DNA of 64,000 nt from JBFMFR01 sp040752025 (GCA_040752025.1 JBFMFR010000041.1:1-64000), one strand, 5' to 3'; shown: positions 9,205-17,135, counted from the stretch's first letter. Made by a program: numbers and translations. Notes: generated by a model not told the origin, from the sequence alone.

Positions 9205-9576
9205 TTATAAAAAACGGTGATGGTGTAGTTTTACTGCCACTCCGTAGGTGCCATCGGGTAGCAACTCAGCACGGGTGACGATGCCGGAGGCAGCAATCTG
9301 CGGAGCAGCCATTTCACCCAAGGGGGCGGTGGAGAGGCGCACCATGATGAAAACGGGCTCACCGGGTGGAACCAGGCGTTTGAGGCGCAGGTACATGCCC
9401 GCGGCGCTCATGTTGGCGAGCACGGCACGGGCTTCGTAGCGCAGGCCGGCTCCCGGGTGGACACGCAGGACAGCCGGATAGGAGCACTTAATTCTGGGTT
9501 TACCGCGGCGCTCAGGCTGGTAAGGTTCTTCAGAATATGAGGTGGGTGGGTGTGAAAGATAGCCATTCATGGTCAT
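9205..9576 (-). CDS. PilZ-domain protein, copy 1
   Basis: A short (about 123 aa) PilZ protein, a c-di-GMP receptor fold. The two binding motifs are visible: RGKPR (RxxxR) near the start of the domain and NMSAAG (D/NxSxxG) about 30 residues later. It ends VKLHHHRFL. ATG codons lie at 9576 and 9570. A TATAAT (9581-9586, minus) with ATTACA 17 bases before it lies so close to the ATG that the transcript is probably leaderless. It is followed at 67 bases by the SdrD-type gene, suggesting that c-di-GMP influences that surface protein. The mechanism is inferred. Confidence 0.75.
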   Translation of the reverse strand: MTMNGYLSHPPTSYSEEPYQPERRGKPRIKCSYPAVLRVHPGAGLRYEARAVLANMSAAGMYLRLKRLVPPGEPVFIMVRLSTAPLGEMAAPQIAASGIVTRAELLPDGTYGVAVKLHHHRFL

Positions 9577-9580
9577 TATG

Positions 9581-9609
9581 ATTATAGGGGGATTGAGGTT
9601 CCCTGTAAT
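9581..9609 (-). promoter_or_regulatory. Sigma-70-like promoter for PilZ copy 1
   Basis: Minus-strand ATTACA (9604-9609), 17-base spacer, TATAAT (9581-9586). The predicted start falls on or next to the ATG at 9576. A 7-bp inverted repeat (9619-9625 with 9631-9637) lies just upstream and could be an operator. Confidence 0.5.
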
Positions 9610-9680
9610 CGGAAGATGCGCCCATCTACAATGGGCGTTTGTAATGGTTTTCACGGATTTACGGATAGGATTAAACGATA

Positions 9681-9760
9681 GCCGGCAGTAGTACAAAGGT
9701 ACTACTGCCGGCCTGATGGTGAGAAGGCTGGCAGCCTGGGAAAACTCCCAGGCTGCCAGC
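9681..9760. repeat. Two perfect long hairpins between the duplicated modules
   Basis: First hairpin: 14-bp perfect stem, 9681-9694 with 9699-9712, loop AAAG. Second: 15-bp perfect stem, 9727-9741 with 9746-9760, four-base loop. Neither has a T run. They lie after the stop of the SdrD-type gene at 9779 and probably act as transcription-ending or mRNA-protecting structures. A relative of the second occurs at 40821-40855. Confidence 0.75.
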
Positions 9761-9778
9761 GCAGAGGATTACGGAAGC

Positions 9779-11734
9779 CTAGTTGCGGTGCGGGGCGCAG
9801 AGCTGGCCGTTGTTGTAGTTATCCAGGTTGGTGAAGGAGGTCGAGATGGACTCCCAGGCAGCGCTGCTGGCTTTAACCTTGCTGCCCACCGGGTGCACGG
9901 CCAGCCAGGCATCGGCGGCGGCAATGTCGCCGGCGACACAAGTCGGGTCGTTGCCGATGAGTACGTTGAGTTTGGCGGCGACCAACTGGGCGAATAGGTT
10001 GTAGGTCTTGTCGCCCTTGCCAGGCTGCCCCATGATGGCGATGGCCTGGTCACGGGTGTAGATCTGCCCGCCGATGAGGATTTCGCTGACCGGCCAGGAC
10101 TCGGGGTGAGTCTTCCAATAGCCGATAGTGCCGGTGCCGGGATTTTCATAGGTGCAGGGGGCAACCGTGCCGGAAGCGCCCGTCAATAGGCTGGCGCCGG
10201 CGATGAGGGCTGCATTGGGACAGGGAGCGCCGTAACCGAAATCGTAGGTGAGTACGTTGGTGTCGATAACCGTGTTGGTCTGCTGTTCACCGCCAGTGGT
10301 GGAGGTCAGTCCAGCCAGGGGGGCGCCGGGGGCGAAGTTGCTGGCGTCAACCTGAACGGTGTACATACCATCATGGATCAATTCATTAGTGTACTGATCG
10401 AAAGTTTGCTCCTGAACATTGAAGGAGTATTTGCCATCCGCATCCGTGACTGCAGTGATGGGGTTGTTGTAGATGTCCAGTACGGGCAGGCCATTGCTAT
10501 CCAGCAGGTTGACGGTCACACCGGGGATGCCGGGCTCGCCGGGATCCTGAACGCCGTTGCCGTTCAGGTCTTCGAAGATAGTGTCGCCGATCAGGTAGGG
10601 GAAGAGCAGATCCTTGCAAGGGTTGTATTCTTCACCGGCTGCTGGCACAGCACAGACACCCACCACGTTGAAGGAGAAACGCCAGGCATTCAGGTTGGCC
10701 ATATCTACACCTTTAGGATGGATATGGTATAAGCCATTGGGAAGCAAGCCATTTGCGTACACATCTGCTGCCTGGTTCGTATCGGAACTGAGCGAGAATT
10801 GTTCCCATTCCTGAGTTCCTGAGGGGTTATTGTTGAGATATGGGGTCAGATCAAGTGGAGAGACCTCATAAATTACGCTGGGCGATCGCCGAAAAACCGG
10901 ATTGTTGTAATCATCAGCCGGCGCCCCTATACCCTTAGCGCCCTCAAATTGGGTTGTTCCTGCAGAGGCCCAAGCTGGGAGAACATCGTTTGCTGTGTTA
11001 GGGTCATCTGAGTCCGCAGTGGATTGATCGTATGATCCAAAATCCATATCCCCATCCCATACAGCGAAAAACGTTCGCGAGCTAGGCACATAAACATGGA
11101 AATCGAAATTGCCATTGTAAGTTGTAGGAGATAATGAGGGGTAAGATGGATAAACTGAATATACATCTTGCCACGTATAAAGCGATGCTATGTAAGAAAA
11201 AGGTTGTGGATCAATGGAAACCACGTTATCGGTGCGAACCTTGAAGCTACTAATGTAAACTGGAACGGGACTCACTGGGCGGGCGAGGAGGTAATAGAAA
11301 TAATTTCCACTAGGTGATTGTGCATCTGGACTAGTGGGGATATTGATCGAAAACCAATCGTTATCTGGCATTATATTACCGAGCCACTGCCCTACAAGAG
11401 TGCCAGTGCTGCTATTGGCCAAGGGATCGGCGTACAGGGAAAATTCCAAAACAGTGCTTCCAAAATCCCACTGGCCACCAGTGTCACCATCGAATATGCC
11501 AATCTCCAGAGATGAAGCACTCGGTGGGGCCGAGAATTCGATCCCGATATTTCCGTCAGCCAAAGTACTAGAACCCTGACCTGCTAAGACCATGAAGCGG
11601 GCGTCATTCTCCTCGCAGGAGGGCAGACAGGTGTAAACCGGGGCGGCGCTGGCTTTATGCGATACGAAGGCCAGCGGGGCGACGAAGAGGGATAGGATCA
11701 GTAAGCCGAACAAAGCTTTCTTGAGGTGTAACAT
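9779..11734 (-). CDS. Secreted SdrD-type surface protein, copy 2
   Basis: A 651-residue paralogue of the 7227-9137 product. The signal peptide begins MLHLKKALFGLLILSLFVAPL, with cleavage probably after HKASA. The order is the same: VYTCLPSCEENDARF start, beta-rich middle, SdrD_B-like domain with IGDTIFEDLNGNGVQD and GEPGIPGVTV, then the GTIGYWKTHPESWP...YNNGQLCAPHRN tail domain. Similarity runs through the whole length, so the pair arose by duplication. It is more GC-rich than copy 1. The ATG at 11734 has GAAAGGAAGG ahead. PilZ copy 2 stops 68 bases upstream, the same spacing as in the other module. Partner and ligand are unknown. Confidence 0.75.
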   Translation of the reverse strand: MLHLKKALFGLLILSLFVAPLAFVSHKASAAPVYTCLPSCEENDARFMVLAGQGSSTLADGNIGIEFSAPPSASSLEIGIFDGDTGGQWDFGSTVLEFSLYADPLANSSTGTLVGQWLGNIMPDNDWFSINIPTSPDAQSPSGNYFYYLLARPVSPVPVYISSFKVRTDNVVSIDPQPFSYIASLYTWQDVYSVYPSYPSLSPTTYNGNFDFHVYVPSSRTFFAVWDGDMDFGSYDQSTADSDDPNTANDVLPAWASAGTTQFEGAKGIGAPADDYNNPVFRRSPSVIYEVSPLDLTPYLNNNPSGTQEWEQFSLSSDTNQAADVYANGLLPNGLYHIHPKGVDMANLNAWRFSFNVVGVCAVPAAGEEYNPCKDLLFPYLIGDTIFEDLNGNGVQDPGEPGIPGVTVNLLDSNGLPVLDIYNNPITAVTDADGKYSFNVQEQTFDQYTNELIHDGMYTVQVDASNFAPGAPLAGLTSTTGGEQQTNTVIDTNVLTYDFGYGAPCPNAALIAGASLLTGASGTVAPCTYENPGTGTIGYWKTHPESWPVSEILIGGQIYTRDQAIAIMGQPGKGDKTYNLFAQLVAAKLNVLIGNDPTCVAGDIAAADAWLAVHPVGSKVKASSAAWESISTSFTNLDNYNNGQLCAPHRN

Positions 11735-11802
11735 GGGGTAACCTTCCTTTCACGAACATAAACGAATGGGTGAATTGCGATCCAAAAATGATTGGGTCGA
11801 TG

Positions 11803-12150
11803 CTATAGAAAACGATGACGGGCCAGGTGCACGCCGATGGCGTATGAGCCGTCTGGCAGGAGTTCGGTGCGCAGCACGGTACCCAGGGCGACCAGCCGGG
11901 GGGACTGGGCGCGTTCCAAAGGGGCAGTGGAGAGGCGGGCAGCGATGAAGATGCGCTCGCCGGACTGGAGGTGGTGCTTGAGGCGCAGATACATACCGGA
12001 GGCGCTCATATTGGAGAGCACGGCGGGCATCTCGTGCGGGTGGCGGTCACGCGCCTGGCTGCGGATGCAGGCCGGAAACGAGCACTGCATGCGGGGCTTG
12101 CTGCGGCGGTCGTGCGAGATTACGTAGGGGTGTGAGATGCGTGGTTCCAT
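11803..12150 (-). CDS. PilZ-domain protein, copy 2
   Basis: About 115 residues. PilZ motifs are RSKPR and NMSASG, and the ending VHLARHRFL parallels the first copy. ATG at 12150 (MEPRISHPY) matches the length of copy 1; an upstream frame to 12219 has no good start. It binds c-di-GMP by family and lies 68 bases upstream of SdrD-type copy 2. An HD-GYP phosphodiesterase at 24722 and no diguanylate cyclase are seen in this window. Confidence 0.75.
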   Translation of the reverse strand: MEPRISHPYVISHDRRSKPRMQCSFPACIRSQARDRHPHEMPAVLSNMSASGMYLRLKHHLQSGERIFIAARLSTAPLERAQSPRLVALGTVLRTELLPDGSYAIGVHLARHRFL

Positions 12151-12440
12151 AGCTAAGTGGGCATATCTTATCGGATTTAGGATAATTGCGCATCGTATAT
12201 TAATCCCAAATTGGATCATATTTATCTACTATATTTGTCCTCTACGGATGTGCCAAAAAAGGCCAGCCTAATGGCACAATTGTGCCATAGAGCCGGGGGC
12301 GGGTGGATTGGAGGGCCCAAGGGGCGAGAATCTAAGGATGATCTGGGTGGAATTGGGTTAGGGAGAAGGGTGTATTGCGTGCAGCCAGGATGTGTGCTGC
12401 AGCATGGACAAGCGTAAGACGGGAGGTGAGGGGATCAAAA

Positions 12441-12620
12441 ACTTGCATCGCAACAAGAACAGTTGCAACGCACGGGAGGCAGGCGGGGGAGGGGAAACGT
12501 GGGCGCACCAAGAACAGGTGCGACGCGTCAAGGGCAGACGCAACGCACGGGGGGCGGGCGGAAGGGGAGAGAAAAACGTGCATCGCAACAAGAACAGTTG
12601 CAACGCACGGGGAGGCGGGG
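12441..12620. repeat. Three-copy GC-rich repeat with small hairpins
   Basis: A unit of roughly 60-80 bases occurs three times downstream of the LuxR-type gene. Each copy carries a hairpin with the identical loop AAGAACA: 12450-12466 and 12585-12601 have stem GCAAC/GTTGC, while 12504-12522 has CGCACC/GGTGCG. The stem change is compensated on both sides. Between copies lie ACGCACGGG and GGCGGG runs. No protein is supported on either strand. Confidence 0.6.
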
Positions 12621-13316
12621 TCAGGCGGGGAGGGCGACGAGTTCGTTGCGGTAGGCGTAGATGATAAGTTCGAGGCGGTCGGAGACGCCCAGTTTGTTGT
12701 AGATGGAGGTGAGGTGGTGGCGGACGGTGACTTCGCTGATGGTGAGGCGCTCGGCGATGTCTTTGTTTTTGAGGCCTTCACCGATGAGGGCGACGACTTC
12801 AAGCTCGCGGTCGCTGAGCTGGGCGATGCGAAAGGTCTCGGGATCTGGCGGCTCGGCATGGCTGGGGCGCGACAGGTTGGTGAGTACCTTAGCCATCATC
12901 ATGCGGTCGATCCAGACTTCGCCGGCGTGGACTTTTTCGATGGCTTTGACCAGGGTGCGGCCTGTGTCGGTTTTTTCGACGACGCCCATGGCACCCATCT
13001 GGACGGCCATGTGGTGGATGCGGGCCTCTTCGATGCCGGTGAGCAGGATGATACGAGCGGTGGGGTTGGCCTGCAGGAGCTGGGTGATGATTTCGGGGTC
13101 CAACTCGCAGTCCAGGTTGAGCTCGAGCAGGATGATGTCCGGGGATGCCTGGCGAGCCAGCTCGATGGCGCGCTGGCGCTCACCGGCCTCGCCCACGATG
13201 AGCAGGTTGGGCTGGCGCTCGAGGAGCAGGCACAGACCCTCGCGCACCAGGCTGTGCTGGTCGAGCAGCAGGATGCGGATGGCGTTGGCGGGGGAGGAAG
13301 AAGAAACGCTATTCAT
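12621..13316 (-). CDS. LuxR/NarL-family response regulator with Glu at the phospho-site
   Basis: 231 residues: a receiver domain (about 10-130) and a C-terminal LuxR helix-turn-helix (LSDRELEVVALIGEGLKNKD, then TVRHHLTSIYNKLGV). The phospho-acceptor position reads PDIILLELNL, so the usual Asp is Glu, while LLLDQHSLVREGL has only one acidic residue where two are common. Phosphorylation is therefore doubtful, and the protein may be locked active or controlled otherwise. ATG at 13316; a TTG directly before it is open. No partner kinase is adjacent. It lies between the lasso B genes and the rest of the locus and may control either side. Confidence 0.8.
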   Translation of the reverse strand: MNSVSSSSPANAIRILLLDQHSLVREGLCLLLERQPNLLIVGEAGERQRAIELARQASPDIILLELNLDCELDPEIITQLLQANPTARIILLTGIEEARIHHMAVQMGAMGVVEKTDTGRTLVKAIEKVHAGEVWIDRMMMAKVLTNLSRPSHAEPPDPETFRIAQLSDRELEVVALIGEGLKNKDIAERLTISEVTVRHHLTSIYNKLGVSDRLELIIYAYRNELVALPA

Positions 13317-13392
13317 CAATAGTAGGGTCGGAAATTTGGGTGATTAAGGGTCGCTGTGAAGGGGAAAATCCTGGTAGTGGCGAAAAATACCC

Positions 13393-13857
13393 CTAGGAGT
13401 CGATGGAAGAGGCAGCACGCACAGCGGCAGAGGCCAATGGGGTGAAGCGCTTTTCGAGAGGAAGGGCCTCGCCAACCGGTTGGCCATGATGCTCGAGCCA
13501 GGCGTGGGCGGCGAGGGCGCCGTTTTCGAGGCGGGCGCCGAAGCGCAGGTCAGTGGGGATGCCCTGCTGGGCGAGCAGGCGCTGCAAGGCCAGGGCGCGG
13601 CGCAAGCAGGTCATGGGGTAGAGGTGGTTGCGGGCGGCGCGGTCGATGGCGTTCAGGGTGAGACGGATGGCGGGCTGCGGGTTGGGCGGGGCGGGGGCGC
13701 GGGGCGGGATGGCGAGCAGGCTTTGCAAGCGGCGGAAGGGCAGCAGGCGCAATCCCAGGTCGATGCTCAGCAACAGAGGCCAGGCGCGCAGCACCAGCCA
13801 GCGTTCAGGGCGGGTGAGTGAGCGGAAGGTGCGCCATTTGCGAGCCAAGGTGTGCAT
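13393..13857 (-). CDS. Lasso leader peptidase, transglutaminase-like (B2 gene)
   Basis: 154 residues of the lasso B2 family (transglutaminase-like cysteine protease, McjB C-domain type). The N-terminal half has the typical RPERWLVLRAWPLLLSIDLGL segment. Catalytic Cys84 lies in YPMTCLRRALALQRLL and His118 in GALAAHAWLEHHGQPV. It cuts the leader from the precursor, probably after Gln39 of the A gene product. The start at 13857 lies ten bases after the B1 stop, so the two are coupled. It is separated from the cyclase and precursor by about 6 kb of unrelated genes and is GC-rich where they are AT-rich. Confidence 0.85.
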   Translation of the reverse strand: MHTLARKWRTFRSLTRPERWLVLRAWPLLLSIDLGLRLLPFRRLQSLLAIPPRAPAPPNPQPAIRLTLNAIDRAARNHLYPMTCLRRALALQRLLAQQGIPTDLRFGARLENGALAAHAWLEHHGQPVGEALPLEKRFTPLASAAVRAASSIDS

Positions 13858-13867
13858 AGGATGTAGA

Positions 13868-14143
13868 TCAGGCGGGCTGCACCAGGCCGTGCTCGATGAG
13901 CTTGTCCACCAGGACGAGCAGGTCACTGCGCAACTGCTCTTCGGGGACATCGTATTCCTGGAGCAGGGCCTGCACAACGGGCTCGGTTTGGTGGTGCTCG
14001 GCGAGCAACTGCCACATGCGCGTACCGACCTCGTCGAGGCCGAAGTATTTGCCGGTTGCCAGGTTGAGCAGGACGGCTTCGCCGGCCAATTCGTGGAAGA
14101 GCACGTCTGCGGGGATGCTAAGCGATGATTTGGGGGTGACCAT
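13868..14143 (-). CDS. Lasso RRE protein, PqqD-like (B1 gene)
   Basis: 91 residues, the usual size for a stand-alone RiPP recognition element. FHELAGEAVLLNLATGKYFGLDEVGTRMWQLL is the hallmark of PqqD/B1 proteins; the rest is helical. It binds the leader peptide and presents it to B2 and the cyclase. It begins the B1-B2 pair. ATG at 14143 has GAGG at 13 bases, a little distant. It is the only B1 in the window, so it is assigned to the precursor at 5050 by elimination. Confidence 0.85.
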   Translation of the reverse strand: MVTPKSSLSIPADVLFHELAGEAVLLNLATGKYFGLDEVGTRMWQLLAEHHQTEPVVQALLQEYDVPEEQLRSDLLVLVDKLIEHGLVQPA

Positions 14144-14196
14144 AGTACTATTCTACCTCAAAGTTTTGGGGATGATTCTAAAGATGGGCTTAATTT

Positions 14197-14236
14197 TAGC
14201 CACGAATTTCGCGAATTAGAACGAATTTTGTGGAGG
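14197..14236. repeat. CACGAATT-type intergenic repeat
   Basis: AGCCACGAATTTCGCGAATTAG matches the core of the 81-bp tandem repeat at 16589-17135 except for one base. It is an isolated copy between B1 and the HAMP sensor gene. Confidence 0.5.
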
Positions 14237-14249
14237 AAAATGTCATTAA

Positions 14250-15248
14250 TTAAATCGAAGGGGTGCGGCGGGAGCGCAGGTGGTCGACTTTTTCGAGCAG
14301 GCGCTGGAAGTATTCGCTCTCGGTGATTTCGGCGACTTGATGGCCTTTTTTGACTTCGTCGATTTCGATGCGCAGTTCGTGCACCTGGGCTTGCAGGTGC
14401 TGCTCGCGGTGCTGGACTTCGCCGGCCATGCGGCGGAAGAGGCGGGCGAGCTGGCCGAGCTCGTCGCGGCGAGGGACGAGGGAGCCCAGGCCGTTGATGG
14501 CGTAATCGCCGGCTTCGACGCGGGCGGCGGCCTCGGCGACGGCCTGGATGGGGCGGCTGATGCCCAGGGCCAGGCGAAAGCCGACCAGGGCGGCCAGGAT
14601 GCCCAGGATGAGCAGGGCGACCAGCAGGTAGCGGTTGGTGGCGGTGAAGAGGGCGTTGATCTTTTCGCCGGTCTGGCGGGCGGGGCGGTCGAACTCGTCG
14701 ATGTAGGTGGTGGCGGCGACGCGCAGGGGGGTGCTGCCGACGGGCACGCAGCTCATGTATTTCTGGCGCAAGGAGCCGTCGGGGTCCTGCCAGTCGTAGT
14801 AGGAGGCGGAGGGGGAGCCGTCCAGGCTGGCTTCGAAGATGGCCCAGAAGGCGGGCAGGCTGGCGGAGAGTTCGTGCATGTCGCGCCCGAGCATGGCCGG
14901 GTTGGCGTGGGCGTAGACGACGCCGCGCTGGTCGTAGACGGCGGTGTAGCCGGTTTCGCCTACCGGCTGGACTCCGATGGCGGAGAGTTGGGCATCGTTG
15001 GCCCAATCCTGTGGGGAGGCTTGCAGGGCTTGTGGGTGGGCTTGCAGGTAGAGATCGACCTGGCGGGCCACGTCCAGGGCTTTTTGATGGATGGAGGCCT
15101 GGCCAAGCTGACGCAAGGCCTGGCTGCTTTCATCTACGGCCAACTGGCGGATGGTGTCCATGATGCGCTGCTCGACGATGGCGAGGAGGGCCAGGGGCAG
15201 GAGGGAGATGAGCAGGAAGGAGAGTACCAGGCGGGTGGTGATTTTCAT
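14250..15248 (-). CDS. Membrane sensor with Cache-like and HAMP domains, no kinase
   Basis: 332 residues. TM1 is at about 7-27. An extracytoplasmic Cache/PAS-like domain follows (about 30-205, with TGYTAVYDQRGVVYAHANP). TM2 is at about 210-230 (YLLVALLILGILAALVGFRLAL), then a HAMP (SRPIQAVAEAAARVEAGDY) and a coiled coil. No histidine kinase, cyclase or GGDEF domain follows. Its tail LRIEIDEVKKGH...ITESEYFQRL is shared with the cNMP-binding protein at 21795. It overlaps the upstream kinase gene by four bases (ATGA), so the two are co-translated. The likely role is ligand sensing for that kinase. Confidence 0.7.
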   Translation of the reverse strand: MKITTRLVLSFLLISLLPLALLAIVEQRIMDTIRQLAVDESSQALRQLGQASIHQKALDVARQVDLYLQAHPQALQASPQDWANDAQLSAIGVQPVGETGYTAVYDQRGVVYAHANPAMLGRDMHELSASLPAFWAIFEASLDGSPSASYYDWQDPDGSLRQKYMSCVPVGSTPLRVAATTYIDEFDRPARQTGEKINALFTATNRYLLVALLILGILAALVGFRLALGISRPIQAVAEAAARVEAGDYAINGLGSLVPRRDELGQLARLFRRMAGEVQHREQHLQAQVHELRIEIDEVKKGHQVAEITESEYFQRLLEKVDHLRSRRTPSI

Positions 15249-16495
15249 TGTGTGATGGGCAAGGTGAAAACGAAACGGCTGCCGACTCCCCGGTCGCCGT
15301 CCTCGACCCAGATGCGCCCGCCGTGTTTTAGGATGGCCAGGCGGCAGTAGGCCAGGCCGAGGCCGAAGCCGCTGCGGGCGCGGCGCTGGCTCTCGACCTG
15401 GGCGAAGCGCTCGAAGACGCGCTCGCGCTGTTCGGGAGGAATGCCGGGGCCGGTGTCGACCAGGCTGACCTGAACGAACTCGCCGTCAACCTGGGCGGCG
15501 CAGGTGATGCTGCCGTTATCGGGGGTGTATTTCAGGGCGTTGTCCATGAGGTTGGCCAGGACGCGCTCGATGCGCTCGCGGTCGGCCAGGACGGGGGGCA
15601 GTTCGGGGGGCAGTTGGGTGGAGATGCAGATGCCTTTGCGCTCCAGAACGGAAACACGCTGGACGGTATCTTCGATCAGGGGGGTCAGGTTGAGGGGGGC
15701 CAGGTAGAACTGGACTTCGCCGGTCTCCAGGCGGGAGACTTCCAGGAGGGAGTCGACCAGGCGCTGCATGCGGGCGGTGCTGGTGCGGGCGATTTCGAGC
15801 AGATCCTGGTTGGCCTGCAAGATTTCTACGGGCAGAACCAGGCTGAGCATTTTGATGGAAATGGCGATGGCGCTGAGCGGGTTGCGCAGGTCGTGGATGA
15901 TGAGTTCGCTGGTCTCCTGGCGCAGGCGCTGGAGTTCTTCCAGGCGCTGTTTTTCGTTCTGCAGGGCGGCGACTTGACTGACGAGGCGCTTCTCGCTCCA
16001 TTCGCCGCTGCTGCGGGCTTCGTCGGAGCGGCGCAGGCGGGAACTGAGGGTCTCCATGATGGTGAAGCTGACGGAGGGGGTGTTTTCCAGCAGGTTATGG
16101 AAGGCCTGGCGGTTGATACCCAACAGGCGCAGGTGATCCAGGGCGACAACGGAGGCGGAGCGGGGCTGGTTCTCGAGCAAGGACATTTCTCCGATGATCT
16201 CGCCCGCGCCGCAGTAGGCCTGGACGACAGGCGAGTCCAGGCTGCCTTTGAGGATGGCGACCCGGCCAGACCAGATGATGTACATGGTGTCGCCCTGTTC
16301 GCCCTCCAGGAAGACGATTTCGCCGGGTTCGCAGTGGCGTTCGGTGAAGGATTGGGTGACCTGCTCACGCTCGGCTTCGACCAGCAGGCGTAGAAACGGC
16401 GAGGCATCGGTACGGGCGCTGCCACCGTGGTCCGCCAGGTAGGGCTCGCTGGCCAGGAATTGTTCGAGTTGGGTTGGAGATACCCGTTGTGGCAT
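15245..16495 (-). CDS. Histidine kinase with N-terminal cNMP-binding domain
   Basis: 416 residues in three parts. A cyclic-nucleotide-binding domain (about 40-160) has the phosphate-binding cassette GEMSLLENQPRSASV with its Arg. A HisKA domain has H-box HDLRNPLSAIAIS near residue 200. HATPase_c has DTGPGIPPEQRERVFERF and GFGLGLAYC. It is predicted cytosolic, with autophosphorylation controlled by cAMP or cGMP. ATG at 16495 is preceded by AGGAG. It overlaps the HAMP sensor by ATGA. No cognate response regulator is adjacent. A two-domain cyclase lies 0.7 kb away on the other strand, a natural source of ligand; that link is inferred. Confidence 0.85.
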   Translation of the reverse strand: MPQRVSPTQLEQFLASEPYLADHGGSARTDASPFLRLLVEAEREQVTQSFTERHCEPGEIVFLEGEQGDTMYIIWSGRVAILKGSLDSPVVQAYCGAGEIIGEMSLLENQPRSASVVALDHLRLLGINRQAFHNLLENTPSVSFTIMETLSSRLRRSDEARSSGEWSEKRLVSQVAALQNEKQRLEELQRLRQETSELIIHDLRNPLSAIAISIKMLSLVLPVEILQANQDLLEIARTSTARMQRLVDSLLEVSRLETGEVQFYLAPLNLTPLIEDTVQRVSVLERKGICISTQLPPELPPVLADRERIERVLANLMDNALKYTPDNGSITCAAQVDGEFVQVSLVDTGPGIPPEQRERVFERFAQVESQRRARSGFGLGLAYCRLAILKHGGRIWVEDGDRGVGSRFVFTLPITQ

Positions 16496-16588
16496 GTGAG
16501 GCTCCTGATAGGGTACAGGTTGGCTTGATTTTAACATGCTTTTGGGCAGATGGCGCAAGTTACGCGCCGGACGCGAACCAGGGGAATG

Positions 16589-17135
16589 AAGAAAAGGCAG
16601 CCACGAATTTCACGAATTAGGCGAATGGGGGAAAGGATGAGAGGAGAAGATGCGTGAATCAGACAAATGAAGAAAAGGCAGCCACGAATTTCACGAATTG
16701 GGCGAATGGGGGAAAGGATGAGAGGAGAAGATGCGTGAATCAGACAAATGAAGAAAAGGCAGCCACGAATTTCACGAANNNNNNNNNNNNNNNNNNNNNN
16801 NNNNNNNNNNNNNNNNNNNNNNNNNNNNNNNNNNNNNNNNNNNNNNNNNNNNNNNNNNNNNNNNNNNNNNNNNNNNNNGCGTGAATCAGACAAATGAAGA
16901 AAAGGCAGCCACGAATTTCACGAATTGGGCGAATGGGGGAAAGGATGAGAGGAGAAGATGCGTGAATCAGACAAATGAAGAAAAGGCAGCCACGAATTTC
17001 ACGAACTGGGCGAATGGGGGAAAGGATGAGAGGAGAAGATGCGTGAATCAGACAAATGAAGAAAAGGCAGCCACGAATTTCACGAATTAGGCGAATGGGG
17101 GAAAGGATGGGAGAAGAAGGGGCGCGAATCAGACA
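16589..17135. repeat. 81-bp tandem repeat array, interrupted by assembly gap
   Basis: Units begin at 16591, 16672 and 16753 before the gap and at 16899, 16980 and 17061 after it, always 81 bases apart on each side. Each holds AGCCACGAATTTCACGAATT, then GGCGAATGGGGGAAAGGATG. Since 81 is a multiple of three, long frames stay open, but no ribosome site or codon bias supports a protein. There are no unique spacers, so it is not CRISPR. True copy number is unknown. Confidence 0.85.
16779..16878. other. Assembly gap (100 N)
   Basis: Exactly 100 N inside the 81-bp repeat array. The repeat phase does not carry across it, so the length is a placeholder. Confidence 0.95.

Noticed and set aside
12375..13322. 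315-codon plus-strand frame opposite the LuxR-type gene
   Set aside because: It is antisense to a clear response regulator; the composition (Gly, Ala, Asp, Val) is that of a GC-rich shadow frame.
14158..15006. 282-codon minus-strand frame overlapping the HAMP sensor
   Set aside because: Arg/Pro/His-rich shadow in another frame of the sensor gene.
16589..17135. Possible CRISPR array
   Set aside because: The units are contiguous 81-bp tandem copies without unique spacers, and no cas gene is in the window.
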